DNA of 64,000 nucleotides. Source: Paracoccaceae bacterium. GTDB taxonomy: Bacteria; Pseudomonadota; Alphaproteobacteria; Rhodobacterales; Rhodobacteraceae. The stretch's first letter is position 1. Every line of letters starts with the position of its first letter. Made by a program: the position numbers and the translations under genes. The notes below the pieces were generated by a model. It made no database searches. It was given only the letters and a program-made list of their open reading frames with translations, and was not told the DNA's origin. The stretch is taken from the NCBI GenBank assembly GCA_019454225.1, contig CP075370.1:3033649-3097648 (forward strand), written 5' to 3'. Below, in pieces: positions 22,042 through 30,914 of the stretch.

Positions 22042-23451
22042 TCAGGCAAGGGCGGTGCGCGGCGTCGCCTGCAACCGGATGCCGTCGCGGGCTCGAACGG
22101 TCAGGTGCGCCTCGGGCACGGGAACGCTGCCGGGAACCGGATCGAACTGCCAGGCGCGGACCAGGCGGGCCAGCAGGATCACGCCCTCGGCCATCGCAAA
22201 GCCCGCGCCGGTGCAGACGCGCGGTCCGGCCGAGAATGGGATCCAGGCATTGCGTGACGATGCGCGCCCGTCCTCGGTCTGCCAGCGGTCAGGATCGAAC
22301 GCGTCGGGGTCGGCCCAAAGCCGTTCGTGGCGGTGCAGGTGCCATGGCGACAGGACGACCTGGGCACCGGGCGCAACCGCGCGTCCGCGAAACGTCTCGG
22401 CCCGCGTTGTCTCGCGCACCATCATGGGCACCGGCGGATAAAGGCGCAGCGTCTCGCGGAACACGTCGCGGGTGAAACGCAGGCGCGACAGGTCCGAGAA
22501 GCCGGGCGGATCGGGCAGCGCGGCGGCCTCGACCGCCACACGCTCCTGCGCGCGGGGGTGGGTGGCCAGAAGGTAGAGCGCCCAGCCAAGCGCCGAGGCC
22601 GAGGTCTCGTGCCCCGCCAGAAAGAAGATCGCGACCTGATCGACCATTTCCTGCGTGCCGAACCGTTCGCCCGTCACCGGGTCGGCGGTTGTCATGATCT
22701 TGGTCGCCAGGTCGTCGGGCGCGGTGCCTGCCGCGATGGCCTTCGCCCTCGCGGTGGTCATGTCTTCGATCAGCCGCCGGATATGCGCGGCGGTGCTGCG
22801 CGTGGCGCGGCGATGCATGCGCGGAAACCACGCGGGCAAGGGCACGAAAGCCGCAAGGTTCAGGATGGGCTGGGTGCGTTGATGTGCGCGGAAGGCATGG
22901 AATACAGCCTGTGCGGCGCGGTGCTCGATGGGAATCGAGAACAGCGTCCGGAATATGACATCAGCGGCGGCATGGCTGGCCGCCTCCTCGACCTCGATCT
23001 CGCCGGCCGTGATGCGCGCCGCCGCCGCGTCGGCGGCCGCCAGCATCGCGGGAAACGCGTCGCGCAGGCGCCCCCCCTCGAATGCCGGGTCGATGATGCG
23101 ACGCTGCCGCTTCCACAGGTCGCCGTTGGTCACGAACACCGACTGACCCAGTAGCGGCCGCAAGCCCTCGGCCACGCGGGCTGACTTGGGGAAGTCGTCC
23201 GGCCGCTCCTTCAGCACCAGGTCGATCAGGGCGGGATCGTTGCACATGTAGCTGCGGAAGAACGGCGTGCGGAATTCCGCCATCCAGGCGCGGTAGAGCT
23301 TGGCGGGTTGCGCCGACAGGATATCGCGCCGGAACAGGCGCAGGTAGCGCCACAGGCTGACCCGGTCGGGCCGGGGGGCAGGCTTGGGCGGAAGCCCGGC
23401 CGGGGCATCCGCGGGACCGCCGGAACCGGCAAGGGGCAGCGGGCCGGACAT
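22042..23451 (-). CDS. Cytochrome P450
   Basis: This 469-residue P450 has the I-helix oxygen-activation motif FLAGHETSA, the K-helix ExxR as ETLR, the PDAFDPDRW meander and the haem-thiolate loop PFSAGPRVCTGAGFA. There is no membrane anchor; a Pro-rich N-terminus precedes the fold. The overall look (LWKRQRRIIDPAFEGGRL, class E-like I and K helices) suggests a fatty-acid or terpenoid hydroxylase of the CYP4/CYP102-like side rather than a CYP101 type. It starts three bases after the stop of a membrane hydrolase gene, so the two are almost certainly co-transcribed. No ferredoxin partner is adjacent. Substrate unknown. Confidence 0.9.
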   Translation of the reverse strand: MSGPLPLAGSGGPADAPAGLPPKPAPRPDRVSLWRYLRLFRRDILSAQPAKLYRAWMAEFRTPFFRSYMCNDPALIDLVLKERPDDFPKSARVAEGLRPLLGQSVFVTNGDLWKRQRRIIDPAFEGGRLRDAFPAMLAAADAAAARITAGEIEVEEAASHAAADVIFRTLFSIPIEHRAAQAVFHAFRAHQRTQPILNLAAFVPLPAWFPRMHRRATRSTAAHIRRLIEDMTTARAKAIAAGTAPDDLATKIMTTADPVTGERFGTQEMVDQVAIFFLAGHETSASALGWALYLLATHPRAQERVAVEAAALPDPPGFSDLSRLRFTRDVFRETLRLYPPVPMMVRETTRAETFRGRAVAPGAQVVLSPWHLHRHERLWADPDAFDPDRWQTEDGRASSRNAWIPFSAGPRVCTGAGFAMAEGVILLARLVRAWQFDPVPGSVPVPEAHLTVRARDGIRLQATPRTALA

Positions 23452-23454
23452 GGG

Positions 23455-24720
23455 TCAGGCGACGGCGGTAAAGCGGTTCACCGGCCTCTCGATCCGGCTG
23501 GCCGAGGGAGGGCGTCCCGCGAAATGGTCGGCGAGGGTCCGGGGGCCTGCGGTGATGCGGAAATAGTCGTAGTCCCAAGGCTGGCCGGGCAGCGCGTCGA
23601 AGGCGCAGAGATACTGGAAATGCAGCCGGAAATAGCGGCGGCGCAGGGCGTGCAGGGTCGCGGGTGCCAGCGTCTGCGTGAAGGCGGCCGACACGACCAG
23701 CGGCCAGCGCTTGCCCGGCGGGGCCACGCCCGATACGGCGACAGGATCGCAGAGCGCAAAAGCGCAGCCGTCACCCGGCGCGCTGATGTCCACCCAGGTC
23801 AGCGCGTCGGCGGTGGAAAGAAAGGCGAGGTCGCCCCGCAACTTCCGCGCCCGGGGCAGGAAGCTGACCATTGGCACGACCTGCCCCAGCGTCAGGAAGG
23901 AAAGGGCCGGGTGATGCCCCGGCAGGCCGTCCCGGATCATGTCGGCGAGCACCGATACACCCAGATGCGCGCCCGAGGAGTGTCCGATCACCAGCACCTC
24001 GTCCCAATCCTCGGTCATGGCCGTGGCAATGGTCTGGCGGAAGTCGGCCATGCGGGCGGCAAGTTCGGGCGGGTCGGCCCCGAGGTCGCGCGCGGTGAAG
24101 GCATAGTCGTGCATGAGATACCACGCCATCAGCCGGTTATCGATCCGCCGGAACCCGGCCAGCACGAGGCTGGCCGCGATACCGCCCACGATGCAAAGCA
24201 CAATCAGGCCGTGCCACATGTCCACGAGATCCGGCATCGCCAGCGCCGCGCCCCGCGCCGCCAGCCAGCCCGCAGCCAGCGCCACGCCCAGTTGCGCCAG
24301 CAGCATCACCACCGGATACAGCGCCGCAATCACCGGCCCGGCCCGCAGCCGCATCAGCCGGAACAGCGCGCCCGTTCCGATGTAGAGCGCGGCCGTGCGG
24401 GCAAGCTGGGCATAGGTGGCGAGGATCCCGGCATCCATCGAGGTCTTGACGATGTCGGACCAGACCAGAACCTCGACATCCGCACGGGTCTCGGCCCCGT
24501 CGATGCGGGTCGAGACGTGCCAGCCATAGCTCCCCTTGCCACGGCGCGGCCGCAGCGTCAGTTCATAGCCCGACAGGGCTGCCTGGGCCGTGCCTTCCTT
24601 GCGGTAAAGCTCGCGGTAGCGGCGGGGGTGGAACGGGTCGTAGCCCGGTATGTAGAACACGCGGCGGCGAAAGGCGCCCGGCCCCTCATCCCGCTCGTCC
24701 TTGTGCCGGTCGTCGCGCAT
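23455..24720 (-). CDS. Membrane-anchored alpha/beta hydrolase of unknown substrate
   Basis: The 421-residue protein has a soluble N-terminal part with FYIPGYDPFHPRRYRELYR, two or three hydrophobic segments at about residues 120-190, then the nucleophile elbow GHSSGAH near residue 240 (Ser of GxSxG). This fits an alpha/beta hydrolase (lipase or esterase) with an inserted membrane region. I placed the start at 24720 behind GAAGGGAAGGGG; in-frame ATGs at 24756 and 24822 have no ribosome site. It lies between ccdA and the P450 gene, three bases from the latter, suggesting the two act on one lipid-like substrate. The family is not characterised as far as I know. Confidence 0.65.
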   Translation of the reverse strand: MRDDRHKDERDEGPGAFRRRVFYIPGYDPFHPRRYRELYRKEGTAQAALSGYELTLRPRRGKGSYGWHVSTRIDGAETRADVEVLVWSDIVKTSMDAGILATYAQLARTAALYIGTGALFRLMRLRAGPVIAALYPVVMLLAQLGVALAAGWLAARGAALAMPDLVDMWHGLIVLCIVGGIAASLVLAGFRRIDNRLMAWYLMHDYAFTARDLGADPPELAARMADFRQTIATAMTEDWDEVLVIGHSSGAHLGVSVLADMIRDGLPGHHPALSFLTLGQVVPMVSFLPRARKLRGDLAFLSTADALTWVDISAPGDGCAFALCDPVAVSGVAPPGKRWPLVVSAAFTQTLAPATLHALRRRYFRLHFQYLCAFDALPGQPWDYDYFRITAGPRTLADHFAGRPPSASRIERPVNRFTAVA

Positions 24721-24779
24721 CTGCCCCTTCCCTTCGGCACTGCTTTGCCCGGTCATTCTGGCAGAATTGTGGGCGGGGG

Positions 24780-25532
24780 TCAGCCGAGCACGGCCAGGGC
24801 GGGGAATGTCTCGAGCAGCCACCAGGAAAACGCCGAGAATGCCCCGGTCATCAACGCAACGCCGACGATGACCAGAAGCACGCCCATGATCCGTTCGATC
24901 AGCCGCATGTGGCGCTTCAGCCGCCCCATCAGCCCGATCGCCCGGCCGATGAACAGCGCCGCCAGCAGGAACGGCATCCCGAGCCCGAGCGCATAGACAC
25001 CCAGCAGCAGAGTGCCGCGGGCCACGCTGGCCTCGGCGGCCGCGATGGACAGGATCGCGCCGAGCTGCGGCCCGATGCAGGGCGTCCAGCCGAAGGCGAA
25101 GGCCAGGCCGAGAAGATAGGCGCCGAACGCCGAGCCGCCCCGATCCCCCGCATCGAGCCGCGCCTCGCGGTCGAGGATCGGAATCCGGAAGACACCCAGG
25201 AAATGCAGGCCGAACACGATCACCACCGCGCCCGATACCTGGGCCAGGCGTTCCTGATACTCCAGAAAGAACCGCCCCATGACCGACGCGGTGAAACCCA
25301 GGAACAGGAAGACCGTCGACAGGCCCATCACGAAGAAAAGGGCAGGCAACACCACGCGGCGGCGCGCGGCGGCGGCCCCCTTCATCTCGCCCATGCTGAT
25401 GCCGCCCATGTAGGCCAGATAGGGCGGCACGATGGGCAGCACGCAGGGCGACAGGAACGACAGGACCCCCGCCGCCAGTGCAATCAGCATGGCAGGCAGC
25501 AGGCTTGCGTCAATCAGGTCAAATCCGGCCAC
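24780..25532 (-). CDS. ccdA: Cytochrome c biogenesis protein CcdA
   Basis: CcdA is an inner-membrane thiol transporter that moves reducing equivalents from thioredoxin to periplasmic apocytochromes c before haem attachment. The 250-residue protein has six or so hydrophobic segments and the redox cysteines in SFLSPCVLPIVPPYLAY (Cys30) and GWTPCIGPQLGAIL (about residue 152). It follows rne and precedes the hydrolase gene by 59 bases on the same strand. Demand for c-type cytochromes such as the cytochrome c2 encoded in this window gives it an obvious role. Length fits the short CcdA rather than full DsbD. Confidence 0.93.
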   Translation of the reverse strand: MAGFDLIDASLLPAMLIALAAGVLSFLSPCVLPIVPPYLAYMGGISMGEMKGAAAARRRVVLPALFFVMGLSTVFLFLGFTASVMGRFFLEYQERLAQVSGAVVIVFGLHFLGVFRIPILDREARLDAGDRGGSAFGAYLLGLAFAFGWTPCIGPQLGAILSIAAAEASVARGTLLLGVYALGLGMPFLLAALFIGRAIGLMGRLKRHMRLIERIMGVLLVIVGVALMTGAFSAFSWWLLETFPALAVLG

Positions 25533-25605
25533 GGCGTTCCCCCATGCTCGCCTTAGCCTGCGGCGGGCGCGACGTCACGCACCCGCCTTTCACGTTCGCG
25601 TAGCC

Positions 25606-28353
25606 TCAGCGGCCCAGTGACCACCAGCCCTTGCGGCGCGGCTTGGCAGGCTCGGCGGCGGCGGTCGGCGCGGGCTCGTACTGGCCCGGATCAGGGGACA
25701 GGTCAGGCGCGTTGGCAGGACCTTCGCCCGGATCGGGCAACAAGGATGCCGGAGGTGCAGGCTCAGCGGCAGGAGGGTCAACCTCTGCGGGTGCCGGGAC
25801 GGCATCGAACAGCGCCGGATCGGGAACCGGGGCACCGGCCTCGGCCACGGTCTCGCCCGGATCGGGCAGCAGCGCGTGCGCCATGTCCGGCGCCGGGGGC
25901 TCGACCGCCACGACATCGACCTGCGACTCCGCCGCCGGGGCGGCCTTGCGGCTCCGAGACCGGGTGCTTTTCGGCTTGTCCGCAGGCGCGGGTGCAGGTG
26001 CGGGCGCGGCCGGTGCAGGCGTCGATGCCGTGGCATCGGCCTTCGGCTTGCGGCTGCGGCTGGTCCGGGTGCGGGCTGGTTTGGCGGGTGCGATGTCCTG
26101 CGGTTCGGTCACGACCTCTGCCGCGGCGGGCACTTCGGGTGCAGGGTCCGCACCCATGGCCTCGGGCGCCGCGTCGGGCGTGACATCAGGTTCTTCCCCG
26201 TCGTCGCCGTCCTCCTCGTCATCCGACGCATCCTGCGCCTGACCGTCGGCGCCGTTGGCCTTGTCACCGGACGCGCCCCGCCGACGCCGACGCCGACGAC
26301 GCTTCTTCTTGCCGGGGGCGCCGTCGCCGTTGGATCCGGCCTCGGTGCGATCCTCCTCGACGGCGGCCGCATCGGCGTCGACCTCGTCGGCCTCTTCCAG
26401 CGGCAGATCCTCGTCGTCCTCGATCTCCTCGACCGCCTCACCCATCAGGCTGGCATTGCCCGAAATCACCGTGCGCGGGGTTTCCGGGACCACACGGGTC
26501 GCGGTCTTGAACTTCTCCAGGCTGTAGTCGGGCGACACCAGCTTGGGGTCGGCCTCGATCCGCACCGCCATGCCATAGCGCGCCTCGATCAGCGCAAGAT
26601 GCTCGCGTTTCTGGTTGAACAGGTAGTTCACGATGCCCACCGGGGCACGCAGCAGCACCTCTTTCGACCGGCGGCGCGTTCCTTCCTCTTCCAGTGCGCG
26701 CAGGATCGTCAGCGCCATGCTGTCGTCCGACCGGATCAGGCCCGTTCCATGGCAATGCGGGCAGGGCTGGGTGGTGCTTTCCAGCATTCCCGGCCGCAGC
26801 CGCTGCCGGCTCATCTCCAGCAGGCCGAAACCGCTGATCCGCCCCACCTGGATGCGCGCGCGGTCGGTCTTGAGCTTGTCTTTCAGGCGCTTCTCGACCG
26901 CGGCGTTGTTGCGCCGTTCCTCCATGTCGATGAAGTCGATCACGATCAGGCCGGCCAGGTCGCGCAGGCGCAACTGGCGGGCCACCTCATCGGCCGCCTC
27001 AAGGTTGGTCTTGAGGGCGGTTTCCTCGATCGAGCCTTCCTTGGTGGCACGGCCCGAGTTGACGTCGATCGCCACGAGGGCCTCGGTCACGCCGATGACG
27101 ATGTAGCCGCCGGATTTCAGTTGAACGGTCGGGTTGAACATCGAGGCCAGATAGCTTTCGACCCCGTGCCGCGCGAACAGCGGCATCGGGTCGTCATAGC
27201 GCTGCACCTGGCGCGCGTGGGACGGCATGATCATCTTCATGAAGTCCTTGGCGGTGCGATAGCCCGCCTCGCCCTCGACCAGCACCTCGTCGATCTCGCG
27301 CGAATAGAGATCGCGGATCGACCGCTTGATCAGGTCGCCTTCCTCATAGATTGCGGCGGGCGCGATGGATTTCAGCGTCAGCTCGCGGATCTGTTCCCAC
27401 AGGCGCATCAGGTACTCGTAGTCGCGCTTGATCTCGGGCTTGGTGCGCTTGGCACCTGCGGTCCGGATGATCAGGCCGGCACCTTCCGGCACCTCCATCT
27501 CGCCCGCGATTTCCTTCAGCTTCTTGCGGTCGGCGGCCTGCGTGATCTTGCGCGAGATCCCGCCGCCCCGCGCCGTGTTCGGCATCAGCACGCAATAGCG
27601 GCCGGCAAGGCTGAGATAGGTGGTCAGCGCCGCCCCCTTGTTGCCGCGCTCCTCCTTTACCACCTGCACCAGCATGATCTGGCGGACCTTGATGACTTCC
27701 TGGATCTTGTAGCGGCGCGCCCGCGGCTTCCGGGGCGACTGGATCTCCTCGGCGACGTCCTCCTCGGCGACCGACTCGATCTCGTCGTCAAGGTCGGTCG
27801 CGTGGTCCATTGCACGATAGGGGCGCTCGGCCTCGGCTTCCTCGTGCTCGGGCTCCGGGGCGACGGGTACCGCGACGAGGCCGTCGGCATCGGTATCCTC
27901 ACCGAGATCGACCACATCCATACCGGCGATGCCCTGCGCAGGCTCTGCCGTTTCACCCGTGACCACGACGCCGGCCTGTGCCGTCTCGGCTTTTGGTGCC
28001 GGGCGTGACCCGCGCGCGGAGGACCGGCGCGAACGGCCGTTTTCCTCTTCTTCCTCGGCCCGCGCGAGCGCGCGCTCCTCGTCCAGCAGCGCCTTACGGT
28101 CGGCCACGGGGATCTGGTAGTAGTCCGGGTGAATTTCGGCGAAGGCAAGGAACCCGTGGCGGTTCCCGCCGTAGTCCACGAACGCCGCCTGCAGCGAGGG
28201 TTCGACGCGCGTCACCTTGGCGAGGTAGATGTTCCCCGCCAGCTGCCGCTTGTTCAGTGTCTCAAAATCGAATTCCTCGACCTTGTTTCCGTCCACCACG
28301 ACCACGCGGGTCTCTTCGGCGTGGGTGGCATCGATAAGCATCTTCTTGGGCAT
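25606..28353 (-). CDS. rne: Ribonuclease E
   Basis: RNase E is the endonuclease that begins mRNA decay and processes rRNA and tRNA, scaffolding the degradosome. The 915-residue product starts MPKKMLIDATHAEETRVVVVDGN; the S1 domain is split by an acidic insertion of about 130 residues typical of alphaproteobacteria. The catalytic core includes IVIDFIDMEER and the Zn-link CPHCHGTG at about residue 530. The C-terminal third is low complexity: an Arg-rich patch (KKKRRRRRRRR) likely binding RNA, then Ala/Pro/Glu-rich disorder, and ends in RRKGWWSLGR. The 414-base untranslated stretch before it may mediate autoregulation. Confidence 0.95.
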   Translation of the reverse strand: MPKKMLIDATHAEETRVVVVDGNKVEEFDFETLNKRQLAGNIYLAKVTRVEPSLQAAFVDYGGNRHGFLAFAEIHPDYYQIPVADRKALLDEERALARAEEEEENGRSRRSSARGSRPAPKAETAQAGVVVTGETAEPAQGIAGMDVVDLGEDTDADGLVAVPVAPEPEHEEAEAERPYRAMDHATDLDDEIESVAEEDVAEEIQSPRKPRARRYKIQEVIKVRQIMLVQVVKEERGNKGAALTTYLSLAGRYCVLMPNTARGGGISRKITQAADRKKLKEIAGEMEVPEGAGLIIRTAGAKRTKPEIKRDYEYLMRLWEQIRELTLKSIAPAAIYEEGDLIKRSIRDLYSREIDEVLVEGEAGYRTAKDFMKMIMPSHARQVQRYDDPMPLFARHGVESYLASMFNPTVQLKSGGYIVIGVTEALVAIDVNSGRATKEGSIEETALKTNLEAADEVARQLRLRDLAGLIVIDFIDMEERRNNAAVEKRLKDKLKTDRARIQVGRISGFGLLEMSRQRLRPGMLESTTQPCPHCHGTGLIRSDDSMALTILRALEEEGTRRRSKEVLLRAPVGIVNYLFNQKREHLALIEARYGMAVRIEADPKLVSPDYSLEKFKTATRVVPETPRTVISGNASLMGEAVEEIEDDEDLPLEEADEVDADAAAVEEDRTEAGSNGDGAPGKKKRRRRRRRRGASGDKANGADGQAQDASDDEEDGDDGEEPDVTPDAAPEAMGADPAPEVPAAAEVVTEPQDIAPAKPARTRTSRSRKPKADATASTPAPAAPAPAPAPADKPKSTRSRSRKAAPAAESQVDVVAVEPPAPDMAHALLPDPGETVAEAGAPVPDPALFDAVPAPAEVDPPAAEPAPPASLLPDPGEGPANAPDLSPDPGQYEPAPTAAAEPAKPRRKGWWSLGR

Positions 28354-28767
28354 GTTGGTCCATTGCGCCCGGATCGCGAGACGGCCCCCGGGGGACCGGC
28401 GGCGGGGTCACGGGATGACGGGCGGCTTGTTCGGGCGGTAGCGCGCATCGGCCATAGCTGCGGACTGCCCGTGGGGCAGACGTCGCATTTCCTGTCCAAT
28501 ATCGCGCGCATCATCGCGGTTCACATCTGGGCGGCTTGCGCCACCCACCTTCAAAAGCCCGTTTCGCCAATGACTTGCGGGCAATTCAGCGGCCTTTCGG
28601 CCGATCCGGCTGCAGGGTCGGCAACACCTTTGGCGGGCGCAAATCCGGCGATGCAGAGAATTTGTCGGCGAGGCGAACCCCGCGTTCCGCGAACCTAGCG
28701 GGAAAGCCGCGACAAATACAATGGGCGATTTCTGCGGTCAGGGGCGCTGCCAACGCTCCGGGCCCGG
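28354..28767 (-). other. Non-coding stretch, probable promoter and 5' leader of rne
   Basis: This 414-base gap separates the EEP-family gene from rne on the same strand. No open frame in it looks coding. It contains a stable small hairpin (28590-28594 with 28599-28603, loop TTTC). A long leader is expected for rne, whose product controls its own mRNA in other bacteria. I could not pick a promoter with confidence. Confidence 0.45.
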
Positions 28768-29574
28768 TCAGCCGATGTCGAGAATCAGCGGGCGATGGTC
28801 GGATACCTCGGGCAGCGCGGGCACATCGAAGGCACGCACCGGCACCTCGGGCGACACCAGCAGGTAATCGGCATGGCGCTGCGACTTGCGGTAGTGCGAG
28901 GTCCGCGTGTCCCTGTGTCCCCCCGCGATGACCAGATCGGTCAGCCCGATCTCGCGCATTATGGCGAAGGTGGCGCTGCCGGGCAGGATGTTGAGGTCGC
29001 CCGCCAGAATCACCGGATCGCCTGGCGCGCGCAGTGTGGCCAGGGCCGAGACAACGCGCCGTGCCTGATCCACGCGGGCCGGGGTATCGCCTTTGCCATC
29101 CGGGTCGCGCAAGCCGTGCAGGTGCCCGATCACGACATGACGGGCAAGGCGCGGCACATGAATGCGCAGGATGTGCAGGGCGCGCGGCACCGGCGGCGCC
29201 CCCCAGCCGTCCGGGCGGAAGGCGCCATGCGCGAATCCCTGAACCTGCCCGGTCACGGTCAGCCCCCGGTCGATCCAGGTGGCAATGCCGTGCAGCGACG
29301 CGTGGATACCCCCCTGCGCATCGCGCAGCGGCCCCTGCGCGGCCGCGCAGAACTGCCCCCGGTGGCCCGGCAGCAGCGCCGAGACATCGGCAAAGAGATC
29401 CGACCGCTGATCCAGCGCGCGTTCGTCATCCACATAGCGCAGCCAGTCCGGACCTGGTGCGACCGACTGGGTAACCTCCTGCAGGCAGAGCACATCTGCC
29501 CGGACCGCGGGAACCCAGGCCGCAAGCGCGGGCCACAGCGCGCCGCCCCAGGCGTTCAGGCTGACGATACGCAT
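28768..29574 (-). CDS. Endonuclease/exonuclease/phosphatase (EEP) family hydrolase
   Basis: The 268-residue protein is an EEP-fold metal hydrolase: VSLNAWGG at the N-terminus, the metal ligand Glu in LCLQEVTQS, HLHGLRD, the catalytic pair GDLNILPGS, and the terminal SDHRPLILDIG with the catalytic Asp-His. All landmark residues of the fold are present. Substrates of relatives range from DNA to phosphodiesters and phospholipids and cannot be chosen from sequence. No signal peptide is seen. It starts five bases after the stop of dctD, so it is probably the last gene of a dctB-dctD transcript, though a role in dicarboxylate transport is not evident. Confidence 0.8.
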   Translation of the reverse strand: MRIVSLNAWGGALWPALAAWVPAVRADVLCLQEVTQSVAPGPDWLRYVDDERALDQRSDLFADVSALLPGHRGQFCAAAQGPLRDAQGGIHASLHGIATWIDRGLTVTGQVQGFAHGAFRPDGWGAPPVPRALHILRIHVPRLARHVVIGHLHGLRDPDGKGDTPARVDQARRVVSALATLRAPGDPVILAGDLNILPGSATFAIMREIGLTDLVIAGGHRDTRTSHYRKSQRHADYLLVSPEVPVRAFDVPALPEVSDHRPLILDIG

Positions 29575-29578
29575 CCGG

Positions 29579-30910
29579 TCAGACGTAGTCGGCCCGCGTC
29601 AGGCCGTACTTTGCCATCTTCTCGTTCAGGGTGCGGCGGGGCAGGCACAGTTCCTCCATCACCGCGACGATGCTGCCCTTGTGGCGGCGCATCGTGTTGT
29701 CGATCAGCATCCGCTCGAAGGCATCGACGTAGTCGCGCAGGGGCTTGCCCTCGGTCGTCAGGGTCGGTCCGGCCGCCTCGTTGTCGGCCATCAGCAGGCT
29801 GGCGATCGAGCCCGTTCCCCGCCGATTCTGCAGGACCGCGCGTTCCGCCACGTTCACCAGCTGCCGCACGTTGCCGGGCCAGGGCGCCTGAAGCAGCTGC
29901 GCTGCCTCCTGCGCCGTGACCTGCGGTGCATCGCAGCCATATTCCTCGGCGAACTGTTCGGACAGGCGCGTGAACAGCGTCAGGATATCCTCGCCGCGTG
30001 TCCGCAGGGGCGGGCAGACGATCGTCATCGCGCCCAGCCGGTAGAACAGGTCGGGGCGCAGCAACTGCTCCAGCGTCTTGTCGGGGGCGTGCTGGTTGCA
30101 GATCGCGATGATCCGCGTCTCGGGTGGCGTGCCCTGATCGTTGATCACGGTCAGCAGCCGCGCCTGCAGGGCGCCCGGCATCGCCTCGATATCCTCAAGG
30201 CACAGTGTTCCGCCGCGCGCCTCCTCGACCATGGGCAGTGTCGCGCCTTCCTCGACCGGTCCGAACAGGCGGGCGGACAGCTGCTCCTCCGCCCAGGCGG
30301 CGCAGTTGATGGTCACGAACTTCTTCGACCCGCGCGGGCCGACCGCGTGCAGCGCATGGGCCACCAGCGTCTTGCCCGTGCCGGTTTCCCCGTCGATCAG
30401 GACGTGACCGTCCGCCTGCCCCAGATCGAGGATATCCTCGCGCAGCCGGTCCATCACGGCCGAGGTGCCGATCAGCTTCTTCATCACGCTGGAGCCGTCC
30501 GCCAGTTCCCGGCGCAGAGCGCGGTTGTCCAGCGTCATCCGGCGGGTCTGGGTGGCCTTCTTGGCCAGTTCGGTCATCCGGTCGGGGTTGAACGGCTTTT
30601 CGAGGAAGTCATAGGCGCCGATCCGCATCGCCTCGACCGCCATCGGCACATCTCCATGACCGGTGATCATGATCACCGGCAGGCCCGAATCCACGCTCAT
30701 CAGCCGCTTGAGGAAGGCCATTCCATCCATGCCCGGCATCTTGATGTCGCTGACGACAACACCGGGAAAGTCGGCGCCGATTCCCTTCAGGGCCTCCTCG
30801 GCACTGGCATAGGTCTCTGTATCGAAGCCCGACAGGGCCAGCCACTGGCTGATCGACTGGCGCATGTCCGCCTCGTCATCGACGATCGCCACTTTCATCG
30901 CACGGGCCAT
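29579..30910 (-). CDS. dctD: C4-dicarboxylate response regulator DctD-like, lacking the GAFTGA loop
   Basis: This 443-residue NtrC-family regulator has a receiver domain (KVAIVDDEADMRQS, phosphoacceptor Asp in VVSDIKMPGMDG, Lys in FLEKPFN), an AAA+ domain with Walker A GETGTGKT, and a Fis-type helix-turn-helix near the C-terminus. The sigma-54-contacting GAFTGA motif is absent: where it should be, the sequence reads ARLFGPVEEGATLPMVEEAR. Walker B is also altered (LCLEDIEAM). Either it acts without sigma-54, as described for Rhodobacter capsulatus NtrC, or its ATPase mechanism is changed. GGAG before 30910 sets the start. It pairs with dctB four bases upstream. Confidence 0.85.
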   Translation of the reverse strand: MARAMKVAIVDDEADMRQSISQWLALSGFDTETYASAEEALKGIGADFPGVVVSDIKMPGMDGMAFLKRLMSVDSGLPVIMITGHGDVPMAVEAMRIGAYDFLEKPFNPDRMTELAKKATQTRRMTLDNRALRRELADGSSVMKKLIGTSAVMDRLREDILDLGQADGHVLIDGETGTGKTLVAHALHAVGPRGSKKFVTINCAAWAEEQLSARLFGPVEEGATLPMVEEARGGTLCLEDIEAMPGALQARLLTVINDQGTPPETRIIAICNQHAPDKTLEQLLRPDLFYRLGAMTIVCPPLRTRGEDILTLFTRLSEQFAEEYGCDAPQVTAQEAAQLLQAPWPGNVRQLVNVAERAVLQNRRGTGSIASLLMADNEAAGPTLTTEGKPLRDYVDAFERMLIDNTMRRHKGSIVAVMEELCLPRRTLNEKMAKYGLTRADYV

Positions 30911-30914
30911 CACG

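Noticed and set aside
19423-22257. A 944-codon open frame opposite lon
   Set aside because: Antisense shadow of lon with His/Arg/Leu-rich composition and no domain signal.
26275-26310. Short CGACGC-type tandem repeats
   Set aside because: These encode the Arg-rich patch of RNase E and are not a CRISPR array or an independent repeat element.
25876-28008. A 710-codon open frame opposite rne
   Set aside because: Antisense shadow of rne; the composition reflects the low-complexity rne sequence.
28129-28698. Open frames in the rne leader region on the + strand
   Set aside because: They begin inside rne on the opposite strand, have no ribosome site and look non-coding in composition.
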